A program made the position numbers and the translations under genes. Below are positions 54,916 to 62,998 of a stretch of DNA of 64,000 nt, piece after piece; position 1 is the first letter of the stretch, and every line of letters starts with the position of its first letter. The notes below the pieces were generated by a model. That model was not told where the DNA came from. It ran no database searches and saw only the letters and a program-made list of their open reading frames with translations. The DNA comes from Fulvivirga sp. (lineage in GTDB: Bacteria > Bacteroidota > Bacteroidia > Cytophagales > Cyclobacteriaceae), in NCBI GenBank assembly GCA_028280565.1, contig JANQLQ010000323.1:1-64000 (forward strand), written 5' to 3'.

Positions 54916-56331
54916 TCATTCATATCCTATGGCCACGGCTACGATCAGCATTACCCAAGCCATGGCCAGTATAGCTACCAGGATGGGAAAAATAAACTTT
55001 AGCCATCGATCCAACGGTACCCGGCACATGCTCAGCATGGCAATAAGGCCCCCTAACGTGGGATTTATCAAATTTGTAACACCGTCCCCCACCTGGAAAG
55101 CCAAGATAGTGGTTTGCCTTGTGAGGCCTAACACTTCACCTAAAGGGATCATCACGGGTAAAGTTGCCAGCGCTTGCCCACTACCGGAAGGGATAAAAAG
55201 GTTGATCACACACTGCGCCACCGACATCCCTATGGCCGACGCGTAAAGTGGGAGCCCCTCCAAAAGCCTTGAGAGATGGTACGAAATGGTATCACTAATA
55301 TTACCCGTTTCCATTAACACTTTAATAGAAGTGGCATATCCCACCATAAATGCCCCCGGGGCAGCTTTTCCAATAGCTTCCAAGATACCTTCACTGATAC
55401 TAGTGGCACTCATACGGGATATAAGTGCACTGGCCAAGGCCACCATCAGGAAAATCGAGGACAACTCATTGATATACCAATGGTAAACAAAGATCCCATA
55501 CAACGATACCCCTAATCCTGTCATAAAAACCAGTATCACCAGCCAGTTGTTTAGGGTCATGCTATAGGCCTGGATGGGCTTTGATAGCGATATACCGGCT
55601 TCATTCAGTCCTGCGCCCAGCCCGTGGGTACGGTCACGACTTATTCTTTTAAAATAACGAACATTATACCAAGCCATGATGCAAAGGCCTGCAAAACACA
55701 ATACACTTCTGAGCCCAGCGCCGGAAAAGAGGGGCAGTTCGGCAATCTTATGCCCGGTACCGACCGTGTAAGGATTGATCGGGGAAAGCCCGAACCCTAT
55801 CGTCATGGCCCCTACGGATATCCCGGCAGCTAGTACAAGGTCTCCGCCTAGGGCCAAGCTAAGCACGGCCGCTACGGGCACCATGGCAATATTATTTTCA
55901 TAGCCTATGGTAATACCTAGTGCCCCATAAACAAAGGTCATGATCACTACCACGAGATATTTTCTCTCCAGGCCGAGTTTTTTCACCAAGGCACCGACTG
56001 TGTTTTCCACGGCTTTTGATTTTTCCATGATCCCGAACATGATCCCCCCGGCCAGTACGATAAAGATGATCTCCGCGGCCGCTTTGAAACCCAATGGAAT
56101 CGCTTTGAACATATCTAACAGCCCTACAGGCGATGAGGGAAGCAGTGTATACGATCCCGGGACCACTCTTTCTCGCCCATCGACAGTGACCCTGTCGTAA
56201 GAGCCAGCAGGGAGAAGGTAGGTGAGCACGGTAACCAGCACAATAATACCAAAGAGCATGGTCACCGCGTGGGGAACACGCTGGTACCATTTCCCCTGGG
56301 TTTGGCCCTGCTGAAGGGAAGAATTTTCCAT
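54916..56331 (-). CDS. yfcC: YfcC-family (DcuC-like) membrane transporter
   Basis: This 471-residue polytopic protein has about 12 membrane segments. The N-terminal VPHAVTMLFGIIVLVTVLTY followed by LPAGSYDRV is typical of the YfcC / C4-dicarboxylate anaerobic carrier group, as are GYENNIAMVPVAAVLS and the late FIPSGSGQALATLPVMIPLG. Relatives move basic amino acids or peptides. ATG 56331 is preferred over the TTG at 56337. It is co-directional with argE, which suggests transport of an acylated or basic amino acid. Confidence 0.85.
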   Translation of the reverse strand: MENSSLQQGQTQGKWYQRVPHAVTMLFGIIVLVTVLTYLLPAGSYDRVTVDGRERVVPGSYTLLPSSPVGLLDMFKAIPLGFKAAAEIIFIVLAGGIMFGIMEKSKAVENTVGALVKKLGLERKYLVVVIMTFVYGALGITIGYENNIAMVPVAAVLSLALGGDLVLAAGISVGAMTIGFGLSPINPYTVGTGHKIAELPLFSGAGLRSVLCFAGLCIMAWYNVRYFKRISRDRTHGLGAGLNEAGISLSKPIQAYSMTLNNWLVILVFMTGLGVSLYGIFVYHWYINELSSIFLMVALASALISRMSATSISEGILEAIGKAAPGAFMVGYATSIKVLMETGNISDTISYHLSRLLEGLPLYASAIGMSVAQCVINLFIPSGSGQALATLPVMIPLGEVLGLTRQTTILAFQVGDGVTNLINPTLGGLIAMLSMCRVPLDRWLKFIFPILVAILAMAWVMLIVAVAIGYE

Positions 56332-56522
56332 GCCCAAATAAAAGAAATTATCTGGTGTAAAGACGGCCGTTTATGGAAATGAACAAAATCAACCCTAGCA
56401 ACTTGGACCAGCACACCTCCCAATATATAGTTTCGATAAAAATTTCTCTTAAAAGGAAACCTTTGTAAAAAATACTCGTCTTAATGTTAAGAAAACTTTA
56501 CAAAAAGACAAACAAATTTAAC

Positions 56523-56732
56523 ATGGGATCGATCGATAATAATATCCGAGTTGAACGGGCACGACTAAAAATCTCTCAATTTGACCTGGCCAAAGAAATG
56601 AAGGTAACGCGACAAACAATCTATTCTCTTGAAAATAACAAATTTGTTCCTTCCGTAGAATTAGCTTTAAAACTGGCCCGGTATTTCAATATGGAGGTGG
56701 GAGACCTGTTTTGGCTTGTAGATGACGCATGA
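56523..56732 (+). CDS. Small XRE-family transcriptional regulator
   Basis: From ATG 56523 this is a 69-residue HTH protein (DNNIRVERARLKISQFDLAK, TRQTIYSLENNKFVPSVELA), of the YozG/plasmid-stability type in which RQTI-ENNK is the recognition helix region. It diverges from yfcC and its stop is 1 bp from the convergent creatininase-family stop. It may regulate the divergent argE-yfcC operon. Confidence 0.85.
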   Translation: MGSIDNNIRVERARLKISQFDLAKEMKVTRQTIYSLENNKFVPSVELALKLARYFNMEVGDLFWLVDDA

Positions 56733-56733
56733 T

Positions 56734-57573
56734 CTACTTCTTTAGCCTGTTTTTAATGGCTTTCACGGTATTGGATACCTGGAAATCCGCCAATTCGTTA
56801 GCGATTTTCAAGGTTTCTTCGACAGGCGCTAGTGGCACCCCGTTGATAGAGAATAAGCCAGCCGCTTGACGGGCGCTGGCTCTTACATATTCCGGGTCGG
56901 CCAGCATCATCATAGCCGTGTAGCGGAAGGAATCATGGATACCTTCTGATACTTCCTGGACACCGTTGTTTTTCAGCCATACCTTTAGTCCTTTGTTTTC
57001 ATAAAACTCCGGGATGTGGTAAATGCCGGTGCCTGGTCCCCAAGCTTTCGAAAGTTCGTTAGCCACGGCTTCCATCCCATCCCTATTACCTCCACTGTCC
57101 CCGATAAGCACGATGTTTTTGAAGCCTGTCAGCTTCAAACTCGTGGCAATATCTACCAGCAAGGCATGGAAAGTAGCTGGTGACACTCCTATGGTACCCG
57201 GGTACCTCAAATGCCCATCCACTTTTTCAAAATCACCTTCCGGCACATAAGGCACTACCGTAGCTACTAAGGCATTGCCAAGCGACCGGGCTATGCGCTC
57301 ACTTAGCACTTTACAAACAATGTTGTGTTTACCTGTCACCAGGTAAGGGCCATTCATTTCCAAGCCACCCGTGGCAATGATGGCAGTAGTTTTCCCATCA
57401 CGGATGGCATCTCTCACTTCCATCCATGTCATGTTTTCCATAAACACCTCATCAGCCAGAGGTATAGGCCGGGGCTTATCGATATCGGGGTTTAAACGGG
57501 GATCAGCTTGCGCCCATCCAAGTGTAATGCGGGCTACACAAAGCAAGCATACAAGGTAAATGGATCGTATCAT
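56734..57573 (-). CDS. Secreted creatininase-family protein with altered metal site
   Basis: This 279-residue protein has a signal peptide (1-21, GWAQ) and the creatininase fold. The first motif reads ATGGLEMNGPYLVTGKHN: Glu72 is kept, but the usual His of ExHGPH is Asn74, the next His is Tyr77 and the usual Asp is His83. The second motif is IGDSGGNRDG, with Ser160 where the family has His. A late EGIHDSFRYTA replaces HAGExETS. As I recall, secreted members with NGPY/GKHN recur, so this is a subfamily rather than decay. Substrate is unknown; a cyclic amide hydrolase is the family default. Confidence 0.82.
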   Translation of the reverse strand: MIRSIYLVCLLCVARITLGWAQADPRLNPDIDKPRPIPLADEVFMENMTWMEVRDAIRDGKTTAIIATGGLEMNGPYLVTGKHNIVCKVLSERIARSLGNALVATVVPYVPEGDFEKVDGHLRYPGTIGVSPATFHALLVDIATSLKLTGFKNIVLIGDSGGNRDGMEAVANELSKAWGPGTGIYHIPEFYENKGLKVWLKNNGVQEVSEGIHDSFRYTAMMMLADPEYVRASARQAAGLFSINGVPLAPVEETLKIANELADFQVSNTVKAIKNRLKK

Positions 57574-57952
57574 GGTTCATTTTTTGGGTGATAATGCCAA
57601 CGTATGATAAGGACGCTGAAAGGGAATCTCTCCCTGGCAAGAAGCGGAATTAGGTTTTGAGGTCCGATGGATGCTTATGGCTCTAACCCGTAAATAGGCG
57701 TTCCTAAGCCCTTGATTCCCAAAGGGGAATCAAGGAATAAGCGCTTATTCTTAACTTAAAAATAGTAATGACGTAATAGCCGCAATAGCTCGTAATAGCG
57801 CGGGTTTTCCAAACCCGTGCTTATGTATAGGCAGGTTCTCCGAGCCTGCGACATTGTAGTCATGAGATACCTGGCACAGTATTAATTATTGTAAACCAGG
57901 CCTGTTAGAAGTTATTTGTACCCGGCTATTCACCTCCAAAAATTTTCAACAG
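57574..57952. other. Gene-free region with three stacked hairpins
   Basis: 379 bp without a supported gene, containing the hairpins described at 57710-57849. Confidence 0.6.
57710..57849. repeat. Cluster of three extragenic hairpins
   Basis: CCTTGATTCCC/GGGAATCAAGG (57710-57735, perfect 11-bp stem, 4-nt loop), CGGGTTT/AAACCCG (57801-57817) and GCAGG/CCTGC with an inner TC/GA pair (57831-57849). A TAATAGC motif recurs between the first two. They look like repeated extragenic palindromes. Confidence 0.55.
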
Positions 57953-59077
57953 CTATTGAAAAAGATTGATATAGTCCTGGAAAAAAAAGACTTTACCTCT
58001 TTTAGCCCCAGTCATCTCTTGAAGTATATCGAGGTTTTCTAATTCCTCAAGAAGTTTGTAGACCGATGGAGAGGAAAGCCCTGTAAGGTCTTTAGTTTTT
58101 TGAGCGTCTAAAATGGGATGCTGATACAGGTGCCTGACTACGATGTTCGCATTGTTCGCGCGACTTTTTAGTTTCCGTACCTTATTTTCCACGTCCTTTT
58201 GAAGCTTTAAGATCTTATCGAACGTGAAAATCCCATTTTTTGCCGTTTCAATAACCCCTACCAAGAAGAATTTGAACCACTGTAGGATATCGTTCTTTTC
58301 CCGGACTCTCATTAAGTTATCATAGTAAAGCATCCTGTTGCGCTCAAAAAAATCGGAAAGGTACAATACAGGCATCTTTAAGATCCCTTTTTCGACCAGG
58401 TACAAGGTGATCATGAGCCTGCCTACACGACCATTTCCATCTAAAAACGGGTGGATCGTTTCAAACTGGTAATGTATTAAGGCGATTTTCAGCAATGCAG
58501 GGAAGAAAAACTCTTGGTTGTGCGCAAACTTTTCCAGGTCACCCATATACTCATCTAGGGATGAATGCACCGGGGGTACAAACGTAGCGTCGGATATGCT
58601 TGCACCCCCAATCCAGTTTTGACTGGTGCGAAAATCACCGGGAAGTTTATGCTTGCCCCTTACGCCGGATAACAAAGTTTTGTGCGTTTGTTTTATCAAC
58701 CTAGAAGAGAAAGGCAATTCCTTTAAGCTTGATATAGCTTCGTTTAACGCAGTAATATAGTTTTGTACCTCCTCCCAATCGTCTCTCTTTTCTTCTGAAA
58801 TATCTTCTCTATCCAGTAGTGCTTCTTCAATATTGGTTTTTGTCCCTTCAATTTTACTGGATTGAGTCGCCTCTTTCAGCACGTGCATGCTAATAAAAAG
58901 ATCGATGTTGGGAATATACTCCGAGTACATATCCAGCCTGCCCAGTTGTCGATCGGCATGACTCAACAAACTCAGCACTTCCATATCCTCGATCTTCCAC
59001 GGGATGTTAATTTTGTTGGGCTGAAAACTCTTGTAAGTACCTTGATTGATGTAAGTGCCGGATGTAAAGTTTTTCAT
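57953..59077 (-). CDS. Fic-domain protein with N-terminal inhibitory motif and C-terminal winged HTH
   Basis: This 374-residue protein has a Fic-N domain, the inhibitory [S/T]xxxE[G/N] motif as SSKIEG at 73-78 (class II, inhibition in cis), the catalytic loop HPFLDGNGRVGR at about 207-218 with all key residues, and a C-terminal winged helix (about 320-374, AQKTKDLTGLSSPSVYKLLEEL). It should transfer AMP to a protein hydroxyl when released from inhibition. The HTH and the dense TTAATTAA sites at the promoter suggest autoregulation. It is monocistronic. Confidence 0.92.
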   Translation of the reverse strand: MKNFTSGTYINQGTYKSFQPNKINIPWKIEDMEVLSLLSHADRQLGRLDMYSEYIPNIDLFISMHVLKEATQSSKIEGTKTNIEEALLDREDISEEKRDDWEEVQNYITALNEAISSLKELPFSSRLIKQTHKTLLSGVRGKHKLPGDFRTSQNWIGGASISDATFVPPVHSSLDEYMGDLEKFAHNQEFFFPALLKIALIHYQFETIHPFLDGNGRVGRLMITLYLVEKGILKMPVLYLSDFFERNRMLYYDNLMRVREKNDILQWFKFFLVGVIETAKNGIFTFDKILKLQKDVENKVRKLKSRANNANIVVRHLYQHPILDAQKTKDLTGLSSPSVYKLLEELENLDILQEMTGAKRGKVFFFQDYINLFQ

Positions 59078-59166
59078 TAATTAACCAAACGATGAAAATT
59101 TTAATTAAGGTTTCCATTAATTAAGTTTTTTTCAAAAAACTTAATTAAGGCACTAACTTAATTAAT
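59074..59166 (-). promoter_or_regulatory. TTAATTAA-rich regulatory region of the fic gene
   Basis: TTAATTAA or close variants occur at the start codon (59076-59083), 59101-59108, 59117-59124, 59141-59148 and 59158-59165. Two of them form the arms of a perfect 15-bp inverted repeat, TTAATTAAGTTTTTT (59117-59131) and AAAAAACTTAATTAA (59134-59148), with a 2-nt centre. The density just upstream of the ATG suggests cooperative repressor binding, possibly by the Fic protein's own HTH. Confidence 0.45.
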
Positions 59167-59278
59167 AAATCTTAAATTCATTTAAATAAGCAATTCATCG
59201 TATGGCCAAGATAATTACACCAGGCCCTATCTTACGGCCTTATTTGACTACAATTTGGATTATTACACTTTACAAGAT

Positions 59279-59464
59279 CTAATCCTTCACACTTAATTTA
59301 TCCAAAATAGTATCCATCAAGCACCACTTGGTAATAGAAGATTGGAGCAGGTTAGCACCTACAAAAGCAGTGAACCAAAGCCAATTGATATTAACGGTAA
59401 TGGCTAAAATAAGGCTGATCAATACAAAAGTGCCGGCTACGGCTCTTACTATTCTATTTTTCAT
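59279..59464 (-). CDS. DUF2892 (YgaP-like) inner-membrane protein
   Basis: This 61-residue protein starts MKNRIVRAVAGTFVLISLIL and contains two hydrophobic segments separated by VNINWLWFTAFVGANLLQSS, the DUF2892 pattern; CLMDTILDKL ends it (the usual Cys-Pro is Cys-Leu here). Such proteins often accompany rhodanese or RND efflux genes. It is the last gene of the efflux operon, 19 bp after the PII-like gene. Confidence 0.8.
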   Translation of the reverse strand: MKNRIVRAVAGTFVLISLILAITVNINWLWFTAFVGANLLQSSITKWCLMDTILDKLSVKD

Positions 59465-59483
59465 CGGTTTGTTAATTTTTCAT

Positions 59484-59789
59484 TCAAACATATTTTTCTA
59501 CCGGGAGCACCACCATCTTTAGGGGGTTGTCGGTCTCCAGGTCTTTGTTAAAGTCCGTGAGCAGTTGCAACAGCCTACCGACCTTTTCTTCGGAAGTAAA
59601 GGCAAAAAACAGGTGTGATTCTACCCCACCAACTTCACCGGGAAACCAACTGGAAGTCTTTAACAATGCCGGGGAGCTTTTATACCCATCAATGCCGGAA
59701 CCGCTGAAGCTTTCAATGTTTGCCTTCTTAAACAATTCGTGGACCTGGTCCCGGAATTGTGCGACGGCGGTGACTATGAGCAATTTCAT
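59484..59789 (-). CDS. Small PII/CutA-like (DUF3240-like) protein of the RND operon
   Basis: This 101-residue protein starts MKLLIVTAVAQFRDQVHELF, with a glycine-rich loop SGSGIDGYK and a late LLQLLTDFNKDLETDNPLKMVVLPVEKYV. Size, the beta-alpha-beta start and the position next to an RND pump resemble DUF3240/PII-like ferredoxin-fold proteins found with metal efflux systems. It has no signal peptide. One base separates it from the pump gene. The assignment is by pattern and context, not by diagnostic residues. Confidence 0.6.
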   Translation of the reverse strand: MKLLIVTAVAQFRDQVHELFKKANIESFSGSGIDGYKSSPALLKTSSWFPGEVGGVESHLFFAFTSEEKVGRLLQLLTDFNKDLETDNPLKMVVLPVEKYV

Positions 59790-59790
59790 A

Positions 59791-62700
59791 TTAGCTGTGG
59801 TTTTTACGTTCTATCAAATAATACACCAGGGGTACTACCAGCAAGGTCAGGACCGTAGAGGCTATGCTCCCGCCCATCAAAGAAATGGCCAGCCCTTGGA
59901 AAATAGGGTCGAAAAGGATGACAAACGCCCCGATCACTACGGTACCGGCGGTCAATAGGATGGGAGTAGTACGCACAGCCCCGGCCTCTATTACAGCTTG
60001 TTTCAATGCTGCCCCTTCGGATACTCTTAAATTGATGAAATCGATGAGCAGGACCGAGTTTCTTACCATAATCCCCGCGAGAGCGATCATTCCTATAAAC
60101 GAGGTAGCCGTGAAGAAAGCCCCTAGCAGCCAGTGTCCTAACACAATCCCCACCATGGAAAGTGGTATAGCCACCATCATCACGATCGGCGCTTTAAAAT
60201 CCTGGAACCAGCCTACGATCAGCATGTAAATGATCACGATCACGCCAATAAATGCTATCCCAAGGTCCCTGAACACCTCTAACGTGATCTGCCATTCGCC
60301 ATCCCACTTTACCGTATAGTCCTCTTCCAGTGCCGGCTGCTGGATGTAAAGCTCATCTAGGCGGTATCCCGCTGGCAGGTTGATAGATCTCAACTTATCC
60401 GTCATCCCTAGGATGGCATAGACCGGGCTTTCTAGGTCACCTGCCATATCGGACATTACATACACTACTCGTTTTTGGTTTTTTCGGTAGATGTTCTTCG
60501 CCCTTATGTGTTCCTGGATATCCACCAGGTCACCGATCGATACCATCGCCCCTGTTTGAGAGCGAACTTGCAACTGCGTAATGTCGTTGAGGGTGGACTT
60601 TTCTTTTTCATCCAGCGTTAAGATCAACCCAACCTGTTCAGCAGCATCTTGCTGGTAGAGCGTGGTGATCGCACTTTCGGATAAGGCCATGTGCATGGTG
60701 TGGACAACCTGCTGGGGAGCGACACCATATAGCATTGCTTTTTCTTTGTCTACGATGAATTCATACTCGACCTGGTCGTCTTCTACCATCCAGTCGATGT
60801 CCACCACATCCTGCGTGTTGGCCAGGAGTGTCTTCACATCACCGGCTACTTTCATTTGCTGCTCATAGTCCGGGCCGTAGATCTCGGCCACAATGGTGGA
60901 CAATACCGGTGGCCCAGGGGGGACCTCTACAAGCTTTACATTCGCATTGTATTGCTGCGCTATGGCTTGGATACCCGGACGCAGGCGTTTGGCAATGTCG
61001 TGGCTTTGGTCGTCGCGGTCATGTTTATCGGCCAAGTTCACCTGGATGTCCGCCATATTACTACCCCCACGCAGGTCATAGTGCCGTACGAGCCCATTGA
61101 AGGTAATGGGAGCGGAAGTACCTACATAACTTTGGTAATGCACCACCTCGGGACGGGAGGAGAGGTATTGAGCGATCTCCTGGGCTACTACGGCGGTGCG
61201 TTCTAAGGTAGTACCCTCCGGCATATCAATCACCACCTGGAACTCGTTCTTGTTATCGAAAGGCAGCATTTTCACTGCTACAGATTTCGTGAAAAACATG
61301 ACCAATGAACCCATTAAGAGAAAAATGGTAGCGCCTAAAAAGACCCATCGTTTGGCTTTGCTTTCGATCAATGGTCGTTCTAATTTTTCATACCATTTGT
61401 AAATACGGGTGTCTTCCAGTTTTTTGCCCTTCGAATCTTTTTGCTTTTTGTCTTTCTCTCGCAAGAATAAATAGCCCAAGAAGGGGGTGATAGTAAGGGC
61501 CACAAACAATGATAAGATCATGGCAATAGACGCGCCGATAGGCATTGGGGACATATACGGCCCCATAAGGCCAGAGACAAAGGCCATAGGCAGAACCGAA
61601 GCAATCACGGTGAATGTCGCCAATATTGTAGGGTTACCAACTTCATTAATTGCATACAGCGCTGCATCCTTAAAAGGCAGCCGCTTCATTTTAAAATGCC
61701 GGTGCATATTCTCGGCAATGATGATAGAATCGTCCACGACGATCCCTGTAACAAATACTAAGGCAAACAGGGTGATGCGGTTAAGGGTATAATCCAGCAT
61801 ATAGTAGCTTAGTAAAGTGAGTGCAAAAGTGATAGGTACAGAAAGGAATACTACTAACCCTCCCCGCCAGCCCATGGCCAGCATCACTACGAAAGTTACC
61901 GCTATAATAGCCCCTACCAAGTGCATTAGTAGCTCAGACACTTTTTGTGAGGCGGTTTCGCCATAGTTCCTTGTCACTTCTATGTGGACGTCATCGGGGA
62001 TCAAGTTGGTTTCCAGGCGCTCCACCTTGCCTAGGATCACATCTGCGATCTGCATGGCATCGGCTCCCTTTCGTTTGGCCACGGAAATGGTCACCGCGGG
62101 ATATTCCGAGTGATACACAGAAGATTTCTCACTCGCTTTTCCAAACCCTAGTGAAACATAATTCTTCGGCAGTTCGGGGCCATCCATGATCGTGGCCACC
62201 TGCTGCAGGTACACCGGCCGACCCTCGTCCACACCTACCACTAAATTCTCTACATCCTCTACGGCCTGGAGGAATTTACCCGTGTTGACCAAGAATTCCC
62301 GGTCATTTTTATTGAAACTACCGGCATCTAATTGCTGGTTATTGGCCCTGATCATTTCGGATACTGACAAAAAATCTAATCCACTGGCTGCTAGCTTATC
62401 CTTGTCCAACACCACACGGACTTGCCGTTTCCTCCCCCCTATTTCTTTCGTAATAGAGACATCGTTCACTTTTTCGATCTCACTGGTAAGCTCTTCTGCT
62501 ATTTGACGCAGGCGGTAATCGTCATACGTTTCGCTCCAAAGGGTGAGGCCGAGCACAGGCACATCGTCTATGGCCCGGGTTTTTACTAAGGGCATGGTCA
62601 CGCCTTGGGGCATGATATCCATGTGCTTGTTGATCTCATTGTACATTTTTACGAAGGATCGTTCGATGTCTTCCCCTACGTAGAATTGAACAATGACCAT

Positions 62701-62982
62701 CCCCTGCTCCTTCATAGAGGTGGAATAAACGTATTCTACCCCTGGAATATTGGAGATCAGCTTTTCCAGCGGTTTTATGACCCTTGATTCCACTTCCGTT
62801 GGGCTGGCACCGGGATAACCAACGAAGATATCGGCCATGGGCACATCTATCTGCGGTTCCTCTTCCCGCGGGATCAAAAACGAACTGTAGACACCAATGA
62901 TCATAAATACGATCATAAGGAGTACGGTGAGTTTTGAGCGGATAAACCCCTTGGCAATTTTTCCTGCTAGTCCTTCTTTCAT
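59791..62982 (-). CDS. RND-family efflux pump, inner-membrane permease
   Basis: This 1063-residue protein has the RND layout: an N-terminal membrane helix then IPREEEPQIDVP, two large periplasmic loops, and two six-helix bundles. TM4 carries the proton-relay acidic pair in VVDDSIIIAENM at about 414-425. YPGASPTEVESRVIKPLE and PLSMVGIVLGH are typical of AcrB/MexF-like pumps. The partner adaptor is encoded 16 bp upstream; an outer-membrane TolC-type gene is not in the window. Substrate specificity cannot be read, but the DUF2892 and PII-like partners lean towards metal or reactive-compound efflux. Confidence 0.92.
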   Translation of the reverse strand: MKEGLAGKIAKGFIRSKLTVLLMIVFMIIGVYSSFLIPREEEPQIDVPMADIFVGYPGASPTEVESRVIKPLEKLISNIPGVEYVYSTSMKEQGMVIVQFYVGEDIERSFVKMYNEINKHMDIMPQGVTMPLVKTRAIDDVPVLGLTLWSETYDDYRLRQIAEELTSEIEKVNDVSITKEIGGRKRQVRVVLDKDKLAASGLDFLSVSEMIRANNQQLDAGSFNKNDREFLVNTGKFLQAVEDVENLVVGVDEGRPVYLQQVATIMDGPELPKNYVSLGFGKASEKSSVYHSEYPAVTISVAKRKGADAMQIADVILGKVERLETNLIPDDVHIEVTRNYGETASQKVSELLMHLVGAIIAVTFVVMLAMGWRGGLVVFLSVPITFALTLLSYYMLDYTLNRITLFALVFVTGIVVDDSIIIAENMHRHFKMKRLPFKDAALYAINEVGNPTILATFTVIASVLPMAFVSGLMGPYMSPMPIGASIAMILSLFVALTITPFLGYLFLREKDKKQKDSKGKKLEDTRIYKWYEKLERPLIESKAKRWVFLGATIFLLMGSLVMFFTKSVAVKMLPFDNKNEFQVVIDMPEGTTLERTAVVAQEIAQYLSSRPEVVHYQSYVGTSAPITFNGLVRHYDLRGGSNMADIQVNLADKHDRDDQSHDIAKRLRPGIQAIAQQYNANVKLVEVPPGPPVLSTIVAEIYGPDYEQQMKVAGDVKTLLANTQDVVDIDWMVEDDQVEYEFIVDKEKAMLYGVAPQQVVHTMHMALSESAITTLYQQDAAEQVGLILTLDEKEKSTLNDITQLQVRSQTGAMVSIGDLVDIQEHIRAKNIYRKNQKRVVYVMSDMAGDLESPVYAILGMTDKLRSINLPAGYRLDELYIQQPALEEDYTVKWDGEWQITLEVFRDLGIAFIGVIVIIYMLIVGWFQDFKAPIVMMVAIPLSMVGIVLGHWLLGAFFTATSFIGMIALAGIMVRNSVLLIDFINLRVSEGAALKQAVIEAGAVRTTPILLTAGTVVIGAFVILFDPIFQGLAISLMGGSIASTVLTLLVVPLVYYLIERKNHS

Positions 62983-62998
62983 CGCTTAAAACTTAGGG

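Noticed and set aside
56734..57573. Creatininase pseudogene
   Set aside because: The frame is intact with a signal peptide, and the substitutions look like a subfamily pattern.
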